Program-made: the position numbers and the translations under genes
From: Lumbricus terrestris
Lineage: Eukaryota > Annelida > Clitellata > Crassiclitellata > Lumbricidae
Assembly: GCA_949752735.1 (NCBI GenBank)
Contig: OX457036.1
Location: forward strand, 94,955,198 to 95,019,197
Length of the DNA stretch: 64,000 bases
Direction: 5' to 3'
The notes under the pieces: generated by a model
Seen by the model: the letters and a program-made list of their open reading frames with translations, nothing else
What the model was told of the DNA's origin: nothing
The model's database searches: none
Part shown: one piece after another, positions 22,297 to 34,529 of the stretch
How positions within the stretch are numbered: position 1 is the first letter of the stretch
Layout of the letters: each line of letters opens with the position of its first letter

Positions 22297-22512
22297 AAGG
22301 ACTCATGGTGTAGTGGGTATGTTCGTTGCCTTGCAGCCAGAGGGTTGTGGGTTCGTATCCGCCTCAAGTCTCTGCATAGGGACCTTGGGCAAGTCCTTCA
22401 CTCGCAATTGCTCAGCACTTCGGCGTGAAACTCTGATGCAGTGTCCGTGCTGTAGTCGGGAGCGCCTCTGAGTAGATAGCTTGAAGGGGCGCTATAACAA
22501 GTACGCATACAA
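22297..22512 (+). mobile_element. tRNA-derived SINE with LINE-type 3' tail
   Basis: The 5' end reads ACTCATGGTGTAGTGGGTA (A-box-like) and then GGGTTCGTATCC (B box, about 22350-22360), the internal pol III promoter of a tRNA. The body continues GACCTTGGGCAAGTCC and ends GGGAGCGCCTCTGAGTAG...CTTGAAGGGGCGCTATAA, the 3' hairpin shared with LINEs of this window. About 85-90% like the copy at 60090 by eye. It is a SINE and not a working tRNA gene. Confidence 0.85.
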
Positions 22513-22680
22513 ACAAATAACTGTAAATTAGTAAGTTTCAAATCTATCAAGTTTGCATATTTCAGTGTAATAGGTTTACTTGTGAGAATTTAGCTGGAGT
22601 ACTTCTGCAACTGGTTCTCATTGCTGAAAAAACCTAGATATGTTACTGATAGAACTGTTCATGTGAAATGTAGGAATAAA

Positions 22681-25600
22681 ATGAGTGAGTAGTATAATTT
22701 TTTATTTAATGTGTAGTCACCGACTGTACTTTCACGCGGTCTTAGTAACTTATGCAGTTTGTTGTTCAAGAAATTTCTCAGTGTTTCTTCGCTGAGATAA
22801 AGTTTTGTGTTGTGTGTTGCCTACAATTACGAGACTTGTTTTCGTTGAAATTTTATAATTGGTATAATTAGGCATTGATGTTGAAAGCATGAGGTAACCC
22901 ATTTCTTTTATAATGTGGTGATATTAAAAATAACTTGCTTTTGTGTTTTGTTTTAAAGATAAGTTTTTCCATGTTTCTTAACTGACATGACATCTCAAGT
23001 TGACCAGCATTTAGCTATTGGCTGCAGTACCCTTCCGACCTTCGAACCTTTCAGGGTCCTAACAAGTTTTAAAATTGGTGTGTGTGTGTGTGTGTGAATG
23101 ATTAAACATGAAGTCCATAAATGATTTTGATATGAATGCCTTGGACTTATGATGCCCTTAAAAGGCTCTGGCATTTACTACATTTTGTTATTGTGTATTA
23201 TGAATTTACTAGCTAGTTGTAATACAGAAGAAGGATTCCAGGTGGTTTAAAAGACTAACCTGTTAGAAACACTGAAAGTTAGCCTGTAATGCTTAATTGC
23301 CTATAATATCTCCGGCAGTGCCAGGCTCAAGCCTGGATAAGGGAGGAGGGCATAGCTAATGATCTTTGTTACCACAGTGAAACTGCTACTAGTTAGAGTA
23401 CTACTATCCAAACCAATCCACAAGTTTATAACTCTTGAACTCCGAGAGTTCATTACATAATTACAATACAATTTGCAATACAACTAATATCTTGCATTGC
23501 CGTCCCTCCAATGTTCAGAAATACATTCGACAATACGATAGAACAACATTTGAGAACATTGATGGTGCCAAGAAATTGTGCATGATTGCATGAAGGACTT
23601 GCTCAAGGTTATCACACAGTGGCTCGCTCAGTCAAGTCGCTCAAACAAAGTAAAAGGAAGCTGCATGTCTTAGAATATTGCTATTAGACATGCGAAGAAC
23701 CCCACATAGATACGTGCTGATCGGCCTTTAAGGACTTTCACATAAAAAAAATCAGAGGAAGGAGGGTACAATTTTTTTTAATAACTATACATAGGCCATC
23801 GTATTATCATCAATTATTCGCTCATGCTAGCGTATCATTTCAGCATCACGGATTAATTAAAACGTTCACTTGTATAGTTCGCGCACGTTAGAATAATATC
23901 AGTTTGTAAAATTTAAGCAAAACTTGCATGCGAACGTTGAAACGAATTTTTGAAGCCGAAAGAATAGGCTCATCAGGCTGGGACTAATAGCGAAGCTTTG
24001 GGTGTAATAGCCTATTCTATACAGAATAATCTGGAAATGCGAAACCAATAGATTACCAAACTCATCATTAATGACACAATATGTATAAACTATGTATTTA
24101 AAAAAAATCATCAATAAATGCGCTACAACAATGCTTGTCTGATTGTAAAGCGCTATATAAGCTCGTTTAAGTTTGTTCGTCAACAATTTCCTCGAATTCC
24201 CATAATTCCCAGTTCTTGCCTAGTTCTATGTTAGTTGAGATAAGACAATCGCACTTGGTAAGAGAATTATATTTAGTTTCAATATGGATGAAAATTCATT
24301 ATTGCTTCCACGTGTAGAATATCAAGTTTCATGCCTTTTTAGTTGATGACGATAACACAGTAGCCTACAAATATTTATACTGTGATAATAATTCGACTTC
24401 ACCTCTTACCACAACCTGTGCTGTTGCAGTTTCTCGATATTGTCTATGGTGGTTGCTGCAGCTGCGCTGTGACCTGACACAGTTGACTAAGGAGGCTGTG
24501 ACCCGACCCACAAAAGCCACAATCATACAATGTCATCTTGGTTCACGAGAATACGTTAATGTTTCGATTTTATTGTCTTTGTTGTTCGCAAAGCGAATAA
24601 ATGTCGAGGGAAAATGAGATCGAAATTTGGGTAAAAGTGAGACGGTCTGTGGACGAGACGTCCGTAGGTATTTTCCGAGCGATTGTATTTGAGAAAGCGA
24701 ATATTTGCTACGATTTTTCTACACCGACTGACCAAGTGTAAACACATAGAAGGTACGCTACCGTGCATAATTTATCTGGCGCTGTGTTTTTTTGTATTGT
24801 ATGTAACAAGGTGATTGATTAGTATAGTGTAGATTTTGCCAGTTTTTGAACTTTGTCAGAGTTGAAAGACGTTAGACGGTTTAAATTTCGTTTTAAAGAC
24901 AGTGTCTTTCAGTGTTCACAATTATCTCGGAGCCCGTTTACACAAAATAACATTTAAATTGACGTTCACGCAAGATCAGTGCGTTAAAAGTAGCGTAAAA
25001 GGTTTAAAGTTATTTTTCGGGATTATTTTATCCCTTTAGGCCTCTTTTTTGTAACAAATTTGCAAGATGTGTAAACCTGTCATGTATAGTTTGGTTGCGA
25101 AATAAACTATTTGATTGATTGATTGAGTTAAGAATAGGCCTATGTGACTTACTTTTGCTCTATTCAATTCAGTTTCTTTGTTGTTTATATATTAATGTAA
25201 TATAATTTAATGTAATGCAAATCTTTTAAGTTAGAGTAACGTACTGACTGTGTGAGGCTGTCAGTCTACTTGCTGATGCTCATTAAAGTTAACAAACATG
25301 ATTGCTACCTAGTCTGTTGGGTAAGTTTTGGTGACAGGTGACATAATTAGACAATATCAAACGAGAAGAAAGATGGCAAGTACTGAAGATTCGGTAAGAA
25401 AATGAGAAAGGCATAAGAAAGAGATTATTGCCTTTGTCTACTCCAGACTCTGGCAGCAATGCTTGTTTGCATTGTGAATGTATTTCCTTCCCCTCCTAGC
25501 TTACCACAATAAGTGTATAGCTGCCATTTTGGTCCAACATGAATCTCATAATTAAAGAACATATTATGTCCATTGTCTGTCCAGTATTGGCTTTAAAAAT

Positions 25601-25797
25601 TGGTCATACATAGGTCGCACATCCTGACAAAAGTCCAGTCTGGGCTTCATATGGATGTTTTACTGAAAAACAAGGAGAAACAAAATTTGTAACAATTTGT
25701 ATAACAAAGAAAAACCCTCTTTTGTGTGGTTGAATTTAGCATAAGCAAAACTGACAGTGTAGGATAATCAGAAGAAAGTTTTTAATATATTTGCTTG
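22681..25797. other. Intergenic DNA, largely unassigned
   Basis: It contains a (GT)n run at about 23075-23094 and a retroelement-like AATAAACTATTTGATTGATTGATT tail near 25102-25125. A small ATG-initiated segment ending TTCG/GTAAGA at 25373-25393 could be a short upstream exon of the arrestin transcript, but this is unsupported beyond the donor-like sequence. Confidence 0.4.
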
Positions 25798-25805
25798 TAT
25801 TAAGG

Positions 25806-26151
25806 CAGCGGTTCCCAACCCGTGGCCCGCGGGCCAAAAGTGGCCCGCCTGGCCCACAAAAATGGCCCGCAGTATCTCAATGAATTAAGAAAAATATATG
25901 TAAAAATTGACAATTTGGACATGATATATATATAATATATAATTCTTTTCTATTACAAAGTATTTTATTTGGACGTTAATAAATAGCATAAAACATTTTT
26001 TTGGATTCAATTATAACAATTTTATACGCTTCTATTTGATTAAATTTTAGCCTTGTGGTCCCCTAATGTCCTTCAACTAAGAAAAAGTGGCCCTCGTGTC
26101 CTCCAACTTAGAAAAAGTGGCCCGACCGTCAAAAAAGGTTGGGAACCACTG
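25806..26151. mobile_element. hAT-like MITE, CAGCGGTTCCCAACC family, copy 1
   Basis: The TIRs are CAGCGGTTCCCAACC and, inverted, CAGTGGTTCCCAACC. The 8-bp duplication TATTAAGG is perfect (25798-25805 and 26152-26159). The interior has GGCCCGCGGGCC near the left end and AAAAGTGGCCC-type repeats. The copy at 40940 is highly similar throughout. The TIR type is that of Charlie/Tip-like hATs. Non-coding. Confidence 0.92.
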
Positions 26152-26159
26152 TATTAAGG

Positions 26160-26182
26160 TGATCAATAAAAGTATTGAGTGG

Positions 26183-26224
<42 letters not shown>

Positions 26225-26226
26225 TG
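26160..26226 (+). repeat. (ATTG)n run
   Basis: About eleven GATT units after AATAAAAGTATTGAGTGG, resembling the simple-repeat tail of a retroelement that has otherwise been lost or replaced. Confidence 0.7.
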
Positions 26227-26371
26227 TCCATCTCTGGAATGTTCAGAATAAGTGTTAGCAATTCTATTTCCTTGGCATTGGCATATCTGGACTATCAGAT
26301 CCCCTCCAACTAAACTAAAAGGTCATGGTAAATTAGATGTCAAAAGAGGTAATAAAAGAAGGCACCATCTA

Positions 26372-26960
26372 TGGAGACATTCAATTCAATCAATTCAATC
26401 AATTCGCTTTATTGCAACCAGAAAACAAGATGACATCAAAAACAGAAAATATGCATGCATTGGCTACAAAGGGGGGCCCTAAAGGGATTGACATCCCGCT
26501 GGGGAGGGTCACCCAAGTAAGAAAAAATACCAAGAAATATTATACAAGATAGCAAAAAATAAAAAATAAAATAAATCAAATTAGGTGATGACAGATTGCA
26601 AAAAGTTTAAATTGCAAATAGCATGTAGAGGAACAAACTTAACTATATACTTAAGTAGAACCTTAACTATAAGTGGTCATGTGAACTTCTAAGTAGACTT
26701 AGTGGAGGAAAGAAAAACACGAAGTCTCTTTTTAAAAACCTGCAGACTACTGGATTGACGAATATCAATTGGTATTTTATTCCACATTTGAGCGCCATAA
26801 GATTTAACAGTAAAACGCCTAGTGTTAGATTGAGCTCTGACAGGGCGATATGCAGATGAATTTCTAGTGAAATGCGAATGGATGTCAGAGGCGTGAGGGA
26901 GGTATCATTGGAATACCGAAGGAAGGAGACCGTGTTCGAGTTGAAAGAAGAACTCATTAA
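26372..26960 (-). mobile_element. LINE 3' end (same family as 59238-59753)
   Basis: The minus strand encodes the C-terminal ORF2 motif SYGAQMWNKIPIDIRQSSSL followed by a Lys/Arg-rich FKKRLRVFL, typical of the end of CR1/RTE-like LINE proteins. The 3' end has the marker GGGACCCTCCCCAGCGGGAT-like block (+ strand CCCTAAAGGGATTGACATCCCGC) shared with 59238, then a (TTGAA)n-like tail at 26375-26405. Strongly 5' truncated and broken. Confidence 0.75.
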
Positions 26961-28417
26961 AACATTAAAACATTAAAACTACATACCTAAATTATCTTAA
27001 ATGTTTCTATGCCTGTCATTCATTATTTGGCCTCAGCTGTGTGGCAGTGCTGGGCATATCATATTATTTATATTATAAATTTTAGCGCCAAAGGTATAAA
27101 TTGCCTCAGGCTTTAAAACATTTAACTTTAAAACGGCGATATTGAAATTTATTTAAACTATTAAAGTTCTGTGCTCAAATTTATGTAATCATAAGTAATG
27201 TGTCACGTGGAAACTGGATTTTTTCGCATTGTCAAATAGTATTGAGCCAAGTTGCAAGCTTATGTGAAAACATGTCTGTGCTTTGTTTCTCTTAATTTTT
27301 GTAGAATTTGCAGCAATTGCTCTAGCTTATATGGGGTCACTTAGCATTAATGTGCAGGCTGCATTCAACCCATGGGCCACAGATTGGACAGCACTGCCAT
27401 AATCGTTTCTACAGTGGAATCATTATCTAGGCGTTGGTAGTCAATCAGCTGTTGATGACAAAAAAATCTATTATGACTGCAGGCAGTAACATGGCCAAAA
27501 CATCGGTCTTCAATCAGTGGGTTGGTTAGTGCGTTGGTGTGCCTGTATCCAGTTACTTGATATAGCTTTTTGCAGAACCTCACAGCTAGCTTAAGTAAGG
27601 TGGCCTGACTAAATTCCTTGCAAGAAAATGTCATGGGCAAAATGTCATGGACAAAATGTCATGAACAAAATGTCATGGACAAAATGTCATGGACAAAATG
27701 TCATGTGAAATAGTAAAGAAGTGTTTATTTTAATAGCTGATTATCCCAAAATCATTGAAAAGTGATTGTAACAAACATTTTGATGGTAAGACCAGGAAGA
27801 AAGGAAACTCTGATTACTTAATTACTTAGTACGACCACGATGCTTAATAAAACTGATATCAAGTGTTTATAGTGTTAGCACATTATGAAAAAAAACATAC
27901 AACATTTAACAATTTAGAACTCTTGCAATGTCTCTTTTTTCGATGGTAAAATCCAGGCTAGGCAGGTAAGGTACTGATTGAAGTGATTGTAATCAATTAG
28001 TCTCCAATATCTAATGACGATTGATGAAATTCAAGTAATTTGGTCTGTGTTATGTAAAGACTGAAAACTTCCAAAATCATAGTCACTGTATTAGTCACTA
28101 TACTTTCTTTATTAAAAATCAATCGACTTGTTTAATTGTTTATTGCAATGAAAATAATTTATTTTTGGCCATCTTGGATTTTCCATTGGCATTTTGCCAC
28201 AAATGCAAAATGATCGTTTGATTTTTCCACTCTAAGGTTTTACATAAATTTGCATTGTTCACCATGTTGTTTACACCACTTGACATCTTGAATTATAAGT
28301 GAAAAATTAACAAAAAATTAGTCGAAAAAGTAACAATTAATCAATTAAATTTGTGAGAATTGATTGATTAATTAATTGTTAAAATCCACGACCCTGGCAA
28401 TCTAAGGTCCTTTAATT
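26961..28417. other. Unassigned DNA
   Basis: AT-rich; apart from the 15-bp minisatellite at 27625-27706 I see no element or exon. Confidence 0.45.
27625..27706 (+). repeat. 15-bp minisatellite, about 5.5 copies
   Basis: The unit AAAATGTCATGGACA recurs with single-base changes (GGGCA, GAACA). A short perfect-period tandem repeat. Confidence 0.9.
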
Positions 28418-28500
28418 CATTCATTCATTTCGAGAATTTATATAGCGCCTCTTCAAGAAACCTACTCAGAGGCGCTCCCAGCCCAGCCGCAGCTAAAAAA
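28418..28500 (-). mobile_element. Short LINE/SINE 3' tail
   Basis: On the minus strand: GGGAGCGCCTCTGAGTAGGT, then CTTGAAGAGGCGCTATATAA and (AATG)n. Only the 3' hairpin and tail are left. Similar stubs occur at 15834, 29432, 31800, 43285, 46300 and 52165. Confidence 0.7.
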
Positions 28501-28950
28501 ATAGGATTTGAGATACTTAAAAAATGCAGGGGAATTTAGCCTAGGTCACTAGGAGACCTGTATTATGTGAATCAGTTGACAATCAGTGGCCAGTTAGATG
28601 TCAAGATCATATTTGATCGCTAATTAATAATTTATTTATTTATTTAATAATAATGTTCAGCGAGTGATTAAAACCTGGCTAGAAACGTACTGACCTTGTG
28701 AATGCTTTACTAATTTAAGTTGAATTTATTTCGTTTAGTTAAGCAGCTATGATAATTCTAATTGATTAGCAATTTAACTTTTTGATTAATTAATTCTATT
28801 GGACAAACAGCTAATTCTAATTCTTATTGAATTATCCTTTGGATTTTGATAATTCTAATTCTTGCAAATTTTATGAGCTAATTCTAATTCTTGCTAATCA
28901 GATGTCAAATTCCGATGTGTTCTCATGTGTTCAATGCTGTTTCATTACAG

Positions 28951-29240
28951 ACTTTCTCGGGTCATCTGTCAGACCTTACGATGTCCTTTGCGAGCCAACT
29001 TCAGCACCAGAAAATCTGTTTTTCACCGAGAAAGCGTCCAATTCTACGAAGAAACGGAACAATGGTCTTCACAGCACTAGACTCATCCAACTGAAGATTT
29101 CAGTGTTGACCGCATGCTGCATTTTCATCTCTGTTGTGCTCTGCCAACTGAAGAACGTTGAGGACTTGAAGAGAAAAGACAAAATAGAATTACACAACAT
29201 CACTGGCCTTCTGATCCACGAGGGTGGTTGAGTGTCAGCC
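28951..29240 (+). promoter_or_regulatory. Possible 5' leader exon part of the arrestin gene
   Basis: An acceptor-like TTTCATTACAG ends at 28950 and the sequence runs without an obvious repeat to the arrestin ATG at 29241. A TGA in frame with that ATG sits at 29229-29231, so the coding frame cannot extend upstream. Other ATGs here would be upstream ORFs. This is inference from signals only. Confidence 0.35.
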
Positions 29241-29358
29241 ATGGGTCACGTCGATAGATTCGAAATCATTTTGGACAATGAACAGGGAGTCTTTCATGAG
29301 GGAGACAGAGTCAGCGGACATGTGGAAATTGTCAATGGGGAAAATGTCCGATATAAAG
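29241..29358 (+). CDS. Arrestin gene exon 1
   Basis: Start codon in strong context (GCCATGG), with an in-frame TGA 12 bases upstream fixing the start. It encodes residues 1-39 plus one base: the first beta strands of the N lobe, with the 'F-x-x-G-D-x-V-x-G' turn ([14 protein letters not shown]). Donor AAAG/GTGAGG. Confidence 0.92.
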
Positions 29359-32300
29359 GTGAGGCTTATTGAGTAGAATCCTTGTGTTTTGTGTGTGATT
29401 GTTTCACATCAAAAAGGAGCTTAAGTATGTCATTCATTCATTCCTTCAGAGCTTTTGTATTGCTTGTCTCTCAGTGTCACTCCCAGCCCGCTTCTGGCCA
29501 TGAAAAAGAGCTTTAAAAAAGCTTGTAGAGGTCCTTAGTTAACAAAACATGCAGACTCGAAGGATGATTATTCCATGTGATGGACCCACCCAATGAAAAC
29601 AGGATGCTGCTCCAGGGCCGGCCTTAGGCATAGGCATAGCAGGCAGTTGCCTGGGGTGCCGAGTTCTAGGAGGCGCCATTTACACAAAAGGGGCATTTTT
29701 TCACAAGCAGGGGGCACCATTGCCACAAAAGTGTATTTTAATAGGTTTTTAAACTTATAACCATTTTCTATGAAATTGAATATTATCCAGCCTTCAGTGT
29801 ACTGATAAAAATTATATTAAATTACTCACTTGAGCATATACAAGGTCTGGCAATTCAACGTTAGATTCTGACGTGGGCTGAACAATTGAGTGGGTATCTG
29901 AGGGCGACAAATGTAGGCCTATACTTTGCCAAGATGCATGCTTTTCCTGGGGCGCCATTTGGACTAAGGCCGGCCATGGGTGTGTCTTCAAATTTTGCTT
30001 TCGGAGGAAGAGCAAATTCATTTCAAGATGCAGAAAGAAGATTTCGGGGGCAACTAATCTTACAGTAGCCGTTTCCTTTATTTTTAAAAGCTTGATCACT
30101 TCAACACGTCTGAAAATACGACTGTTAATGAAACTGAGCAGATTCATTTGCATCAACATGGACTTTGTTTCGTTCTTGATGGGTCAAATTTATGAGACCA
30201 GTAATTACTGGCTGTCCTTGTCCCTAATACATCCCTGCCACACATCCGCAACCCAGAGTGTGCTCCTCCTGTTGCTGTTTGCCAAGCAATGCTGTCGTTT
30301 GATTGTGCATACACCATGGCCAAATAAAACTGTCTACCCGTACAAATACTGCCGTGCAAGTGCTTGGATATATAGTACATAGTGACGTAACACACTTCTG
30401 CATTTTACAGCAGCAGTGTAATGGAAGCTACTAACTATTAAAAAAAAAAATTTCTTCATTTCTGTAGTGCCCCTTCAAGCTTTATACTCAGAGACACTCC
30501 CGACTACAGCATGGACACTGCATCGGAGTTTCGCGCCAAAGTGAAGCACTTGCTCAGGGTACCTACACGATGGCTTGAGGTGGATTCTGCGGTGTGTCAG
30601 ATTGAATTTGAATAAACGAATATTATTATTATTATTCGAAACCCTGGGTGCAAGGCGACGAACATACCCACTATACCACCGTGCCCCACAAATTATTATT
30701 ACAGTTAGGCCAAAAAAAATAATGTTGTGTTTCCGGTAACCCGACCGACCCTCTTTCATTGCTGCGACTCAAATTATTTTGTAAAAAAAGTTTATTTAAA
30801 AAAAGTTGAAAATTTTTTTTCCAGAATTTTTTTTTTTCTTCCTAATTTAACATTTTTTTATTAACATAATACGGTGACATTGCCTTCCGTATAGAGTTGG
30901 ATGTTAGGCCAAAAAAGTTGTGTTTTCGGTAACCCGACCGACTCACTTTTATTGCCGAGACTCGGAAATTTTTTGGCAATTTGTTTTATTTACAGTGACA
31001 TTGCCTTAGAGTTTCACGCCTGCGTAACTATTTCCTGGTTGCCAGTCTTGAGAAACCTCTAGCCTTATCATTCTCACTTGAGCCACCTCTAACGATGACT
31101 AGGGAAAATAAATCTAGCAACCTCTAGGTGTAACTAGTCACTGGCTCAGCCAGTCTGGAACGACCCCTGGCAGTGACGTTCTGTTCGCACTCACCTTCTC
31201 CTTCCCTTCCCACTTTATCTTACCAGAAAAGATGTCAGCAAAATGAAATTACTAGAATTGTTTTCTAGAGCAATTTTAGGCACAGACAGTCGGGAAAGAT
31301 GCAGTTTACACATGCTTAGAACACGTATTTTGTTGCAGCGTGAACGTTTATGCAAAAAAGAGTAGTTGGGTATAATTTTTCGGATAGTCACTGTATAAAA
31401 ATATTTTCCCAAAATAAAAATATTTTTGACCTACCTACCCAATTTTTTACAGCTCTGTTACCGGAAACACAACATTATTTTTTTTTTGCCTACTTCTCAT
31501 GTATCATTTGTGCCTTCAGTGAGCACCGGGCCAGCGCTGCAGTGGTTCTGTTTTGTTCTTCCCTATGCAATGCAAACACCCATACGCAATCTTTGTATTA
31601 CCCTCATAACATATCTAATGTCAGTAGTCTCCTTTGTAGTGCGATCTTTCCCTTCAGGTGTCGGGGGTTCCTGTTGCTCCCATGCACCCTCATCTCTTTA
31701 ATTTTCGCCACATAAGTAAATTACACGTTTACAATTAAATTCTTCAGGAGCAATAAATTGGCGTAATTGATTGAATTTATATCTATCTTGCTATTTCTGT
31801 GGTCGATGTAGCAGGAGTTATTTTGCAGCTGAGTTTGGGCTGACTAGAAGAATTCTGAGTAGGTACCTTGATGGGCGCTATATAAATTCTGATTGATTGA
31901 TTGATTGAATTTGAACAGATGCATTGTAAATGTTGAAATAATGACAGATATCTGACTTGTTTGTCCTTATTGGCTCACACTGTAGACTGAGTTCATTTCT
32001 GGCCAATTATCATCCAGGTTAATATAGTTGGAGCCAATTTTCTGTACCGCAGTTGCCATGTTTTTGGACTGGGTTTCGATATTTTTGCAACTTGATCTCT
32101 GCTTGATATCCAAATTTCATAAAAACAATTCTGCTTCTACTTGAATAAGTTTCAAGCTCTTACAGAATGGAGGTGACGATTAGAAGATAGACTAAAGAGC
32201 TCAACTCAATCATGTCATAAGATGTTAGGCAACCTAGTTCAGAAAGTTGGACCACAATGTGGTTGAAAATTGAACATGCAATAATCTAGCCTTACCTAAT

Positions 32301-34475
32301 GCCAATGGATTATTTTTTATCCACAAAGTTGGACACAGTTTGATCAAAGTTGAAAGTTTACCTTCAAACTTATAAAGTTACTTCCAAGGAATTACGTTGA
32401 AAGAAGCTTTCAATAAATTATCATTACCAGTGGTCTTACGTCTTACCTAACCTTTCAATTGCTTGTATTGGTGTGTATTATATGTTGATATCTCTGTCTG
32501 TCTTTCTCCGTGGACTACTGACCATTTAATGTGATCTGATAAGTAACTAAGTAAGTAAGTCTGCTCTTTGTTTACTTCTTCACGTGCAAATGCACTATGG
32601 TGCATGCAACGTATAACATTGCTATAGCTCATCACAGTGATAATTAGTTATTAAATTAGTTATTAAAGATGCAAAATAAACGAGAAGTTGAGTGAAAACA
32701 CTGCTATTAGTGTCAGACAAGTCATTGTGTTAAATCTATTTCCAATCAACATACCGGTATCACAGCATGGCAGGGCTTAAAGTGTGCCTGGACGGTCATG
32801 GACGGCGTCCATGCACTTGTTTTAAAATCTGAATGCCGTCCAGCCACTTATTGGCTAGCACAGACTAGAAAGGTAAGGGGCGTCCAGGCACTTCTTTTGG
32901 AGAGATAAGGGGCGTCCAGGCACTTATTTTTCCACACTTTAGGCACTGCAGCTAGTGCAGCATGGTGTCTCAAGATTATGTGACTGAGACCTAAGGGTGT
33001 ATCCAGTTACCCATTCACTTTACATCTGTGTTGAAGTTTTCCAGGTGTTGTGTAATGGTGCTATAGAAGTTTTAAGATGAGATTAAATTGGATTGGAGAC
33101 CTACGTGTACCTTCTGGCGCAGTGTACAATTGTAGACCAAATGCAACGTATTGTTTTGAAGCAAAGCGTCGTGAGTGGGAGTTGAAAGACACTCAATGAC
33201 GGCAGTTATACCACCTGTTGCACCTGGCTACTGATTGATTCCTGACAAAGTCGAGAATCTCGGCTTATGTTTTTTGATGTTTGATGATTTTCATCAGCCT
33301 TTTATCATCTTGTTTTTCTTGTTTTACGAAGAAGTTGTTCATTGGGAACTACTGATTATAAATCGATATAATTTTTAAATTTAATTGATTGGCCAGTGAG
33401 AATGAAGTAGTTGGAAAAAAAGTTGGTGGTTACATGTTCTATTGCAAAAATGTTGCACTTGCTATAATTTTAAGAATAGAAACATCGAATACAGAATTGA
33501 TTCACTGATTTGGCATTGTCTCCTTGGCTATGTGCACCGACCTACTATGTGTGCTCTGCTGTCCAATATCTGTTGTCCTGGCTCGCAGAGCCTTCACTCT
33601 GCCTCTGGCGGGAAGCTTTTTGTCCCGCGTGTTGAGACCTCAACCTGTCAGCGTCGTGCTTTCTCAGTTGTAGGTCCATCTGTCTGGAATTGTCTCCCGT
33701 TGGAGATATGCCTGTTAGCAGGCTGTTACCTAGGGTTGACTCATCAGTGTTTTACAGGCTCCTTAAGATCTTTTTGTTTCACTTTGGTTGGACTGGGAGT
33801 GCCTCTGATTGGGCTTCTTGAACGTTGCTATATAATTCTTGAAATGAATGAATATTGTTGTGACATGGATGTCTTTTGACTTCTGAGAGATATCAGTGGG
33901 GAACTTGTAAGCTGGATGATACTCAGACGTGTCTCATTTACATAATCGAGAGATGCGATGCTGTGATTTGTCGACTCAAAACGGACTTATCACTACTTAA
34001 GATGCTGTATAGATGACGTGTTTGACACTAATTTTTAAGTTATTTCACTTAGAAGATTCTCATTTAAATTACATTTGTAATTAAGTACTAATTATTACCT
34101 CAATGTATCATAACTCTGTTTTAATATTTATTGTTTGTGACCCACTGTGCATTTGCAAGTGAAGTAATAACGAATATACTACTTACATTATTAGCTTTAC
34201 TACTGTTAAACTACTATTACCAATACTACAACCACACTACCATTAACCTACTACAATAACTGACACTGCGGCCTCCACCAACACCACCACTGATGCAACT
34301 CTTACAGTTAATACTATTCTCAATAATGCTCATATTGCTACTGCTATTCTAACTGCTATAGCTATTACTTTACTATGGCTACTACTATTGAACATTTACT
34401 ACGGTTCATGTAGCATTTTAACATACATGTAGCATGGATTCTAAGTGGTTCAGAAGATGTACCGGTACATGTGTA

Positions 34476-34529
<54 letters not shown>

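Noticed and set aside
28827..29231. 134-codon frame with a hydrophobic stretch just upstream of the arrestin ATG
   Set aside because: No recognisable domain, out of frame with the arrestin start, and overlapping shorter frames; more likely part of the 5' leader with upstream ORFs.
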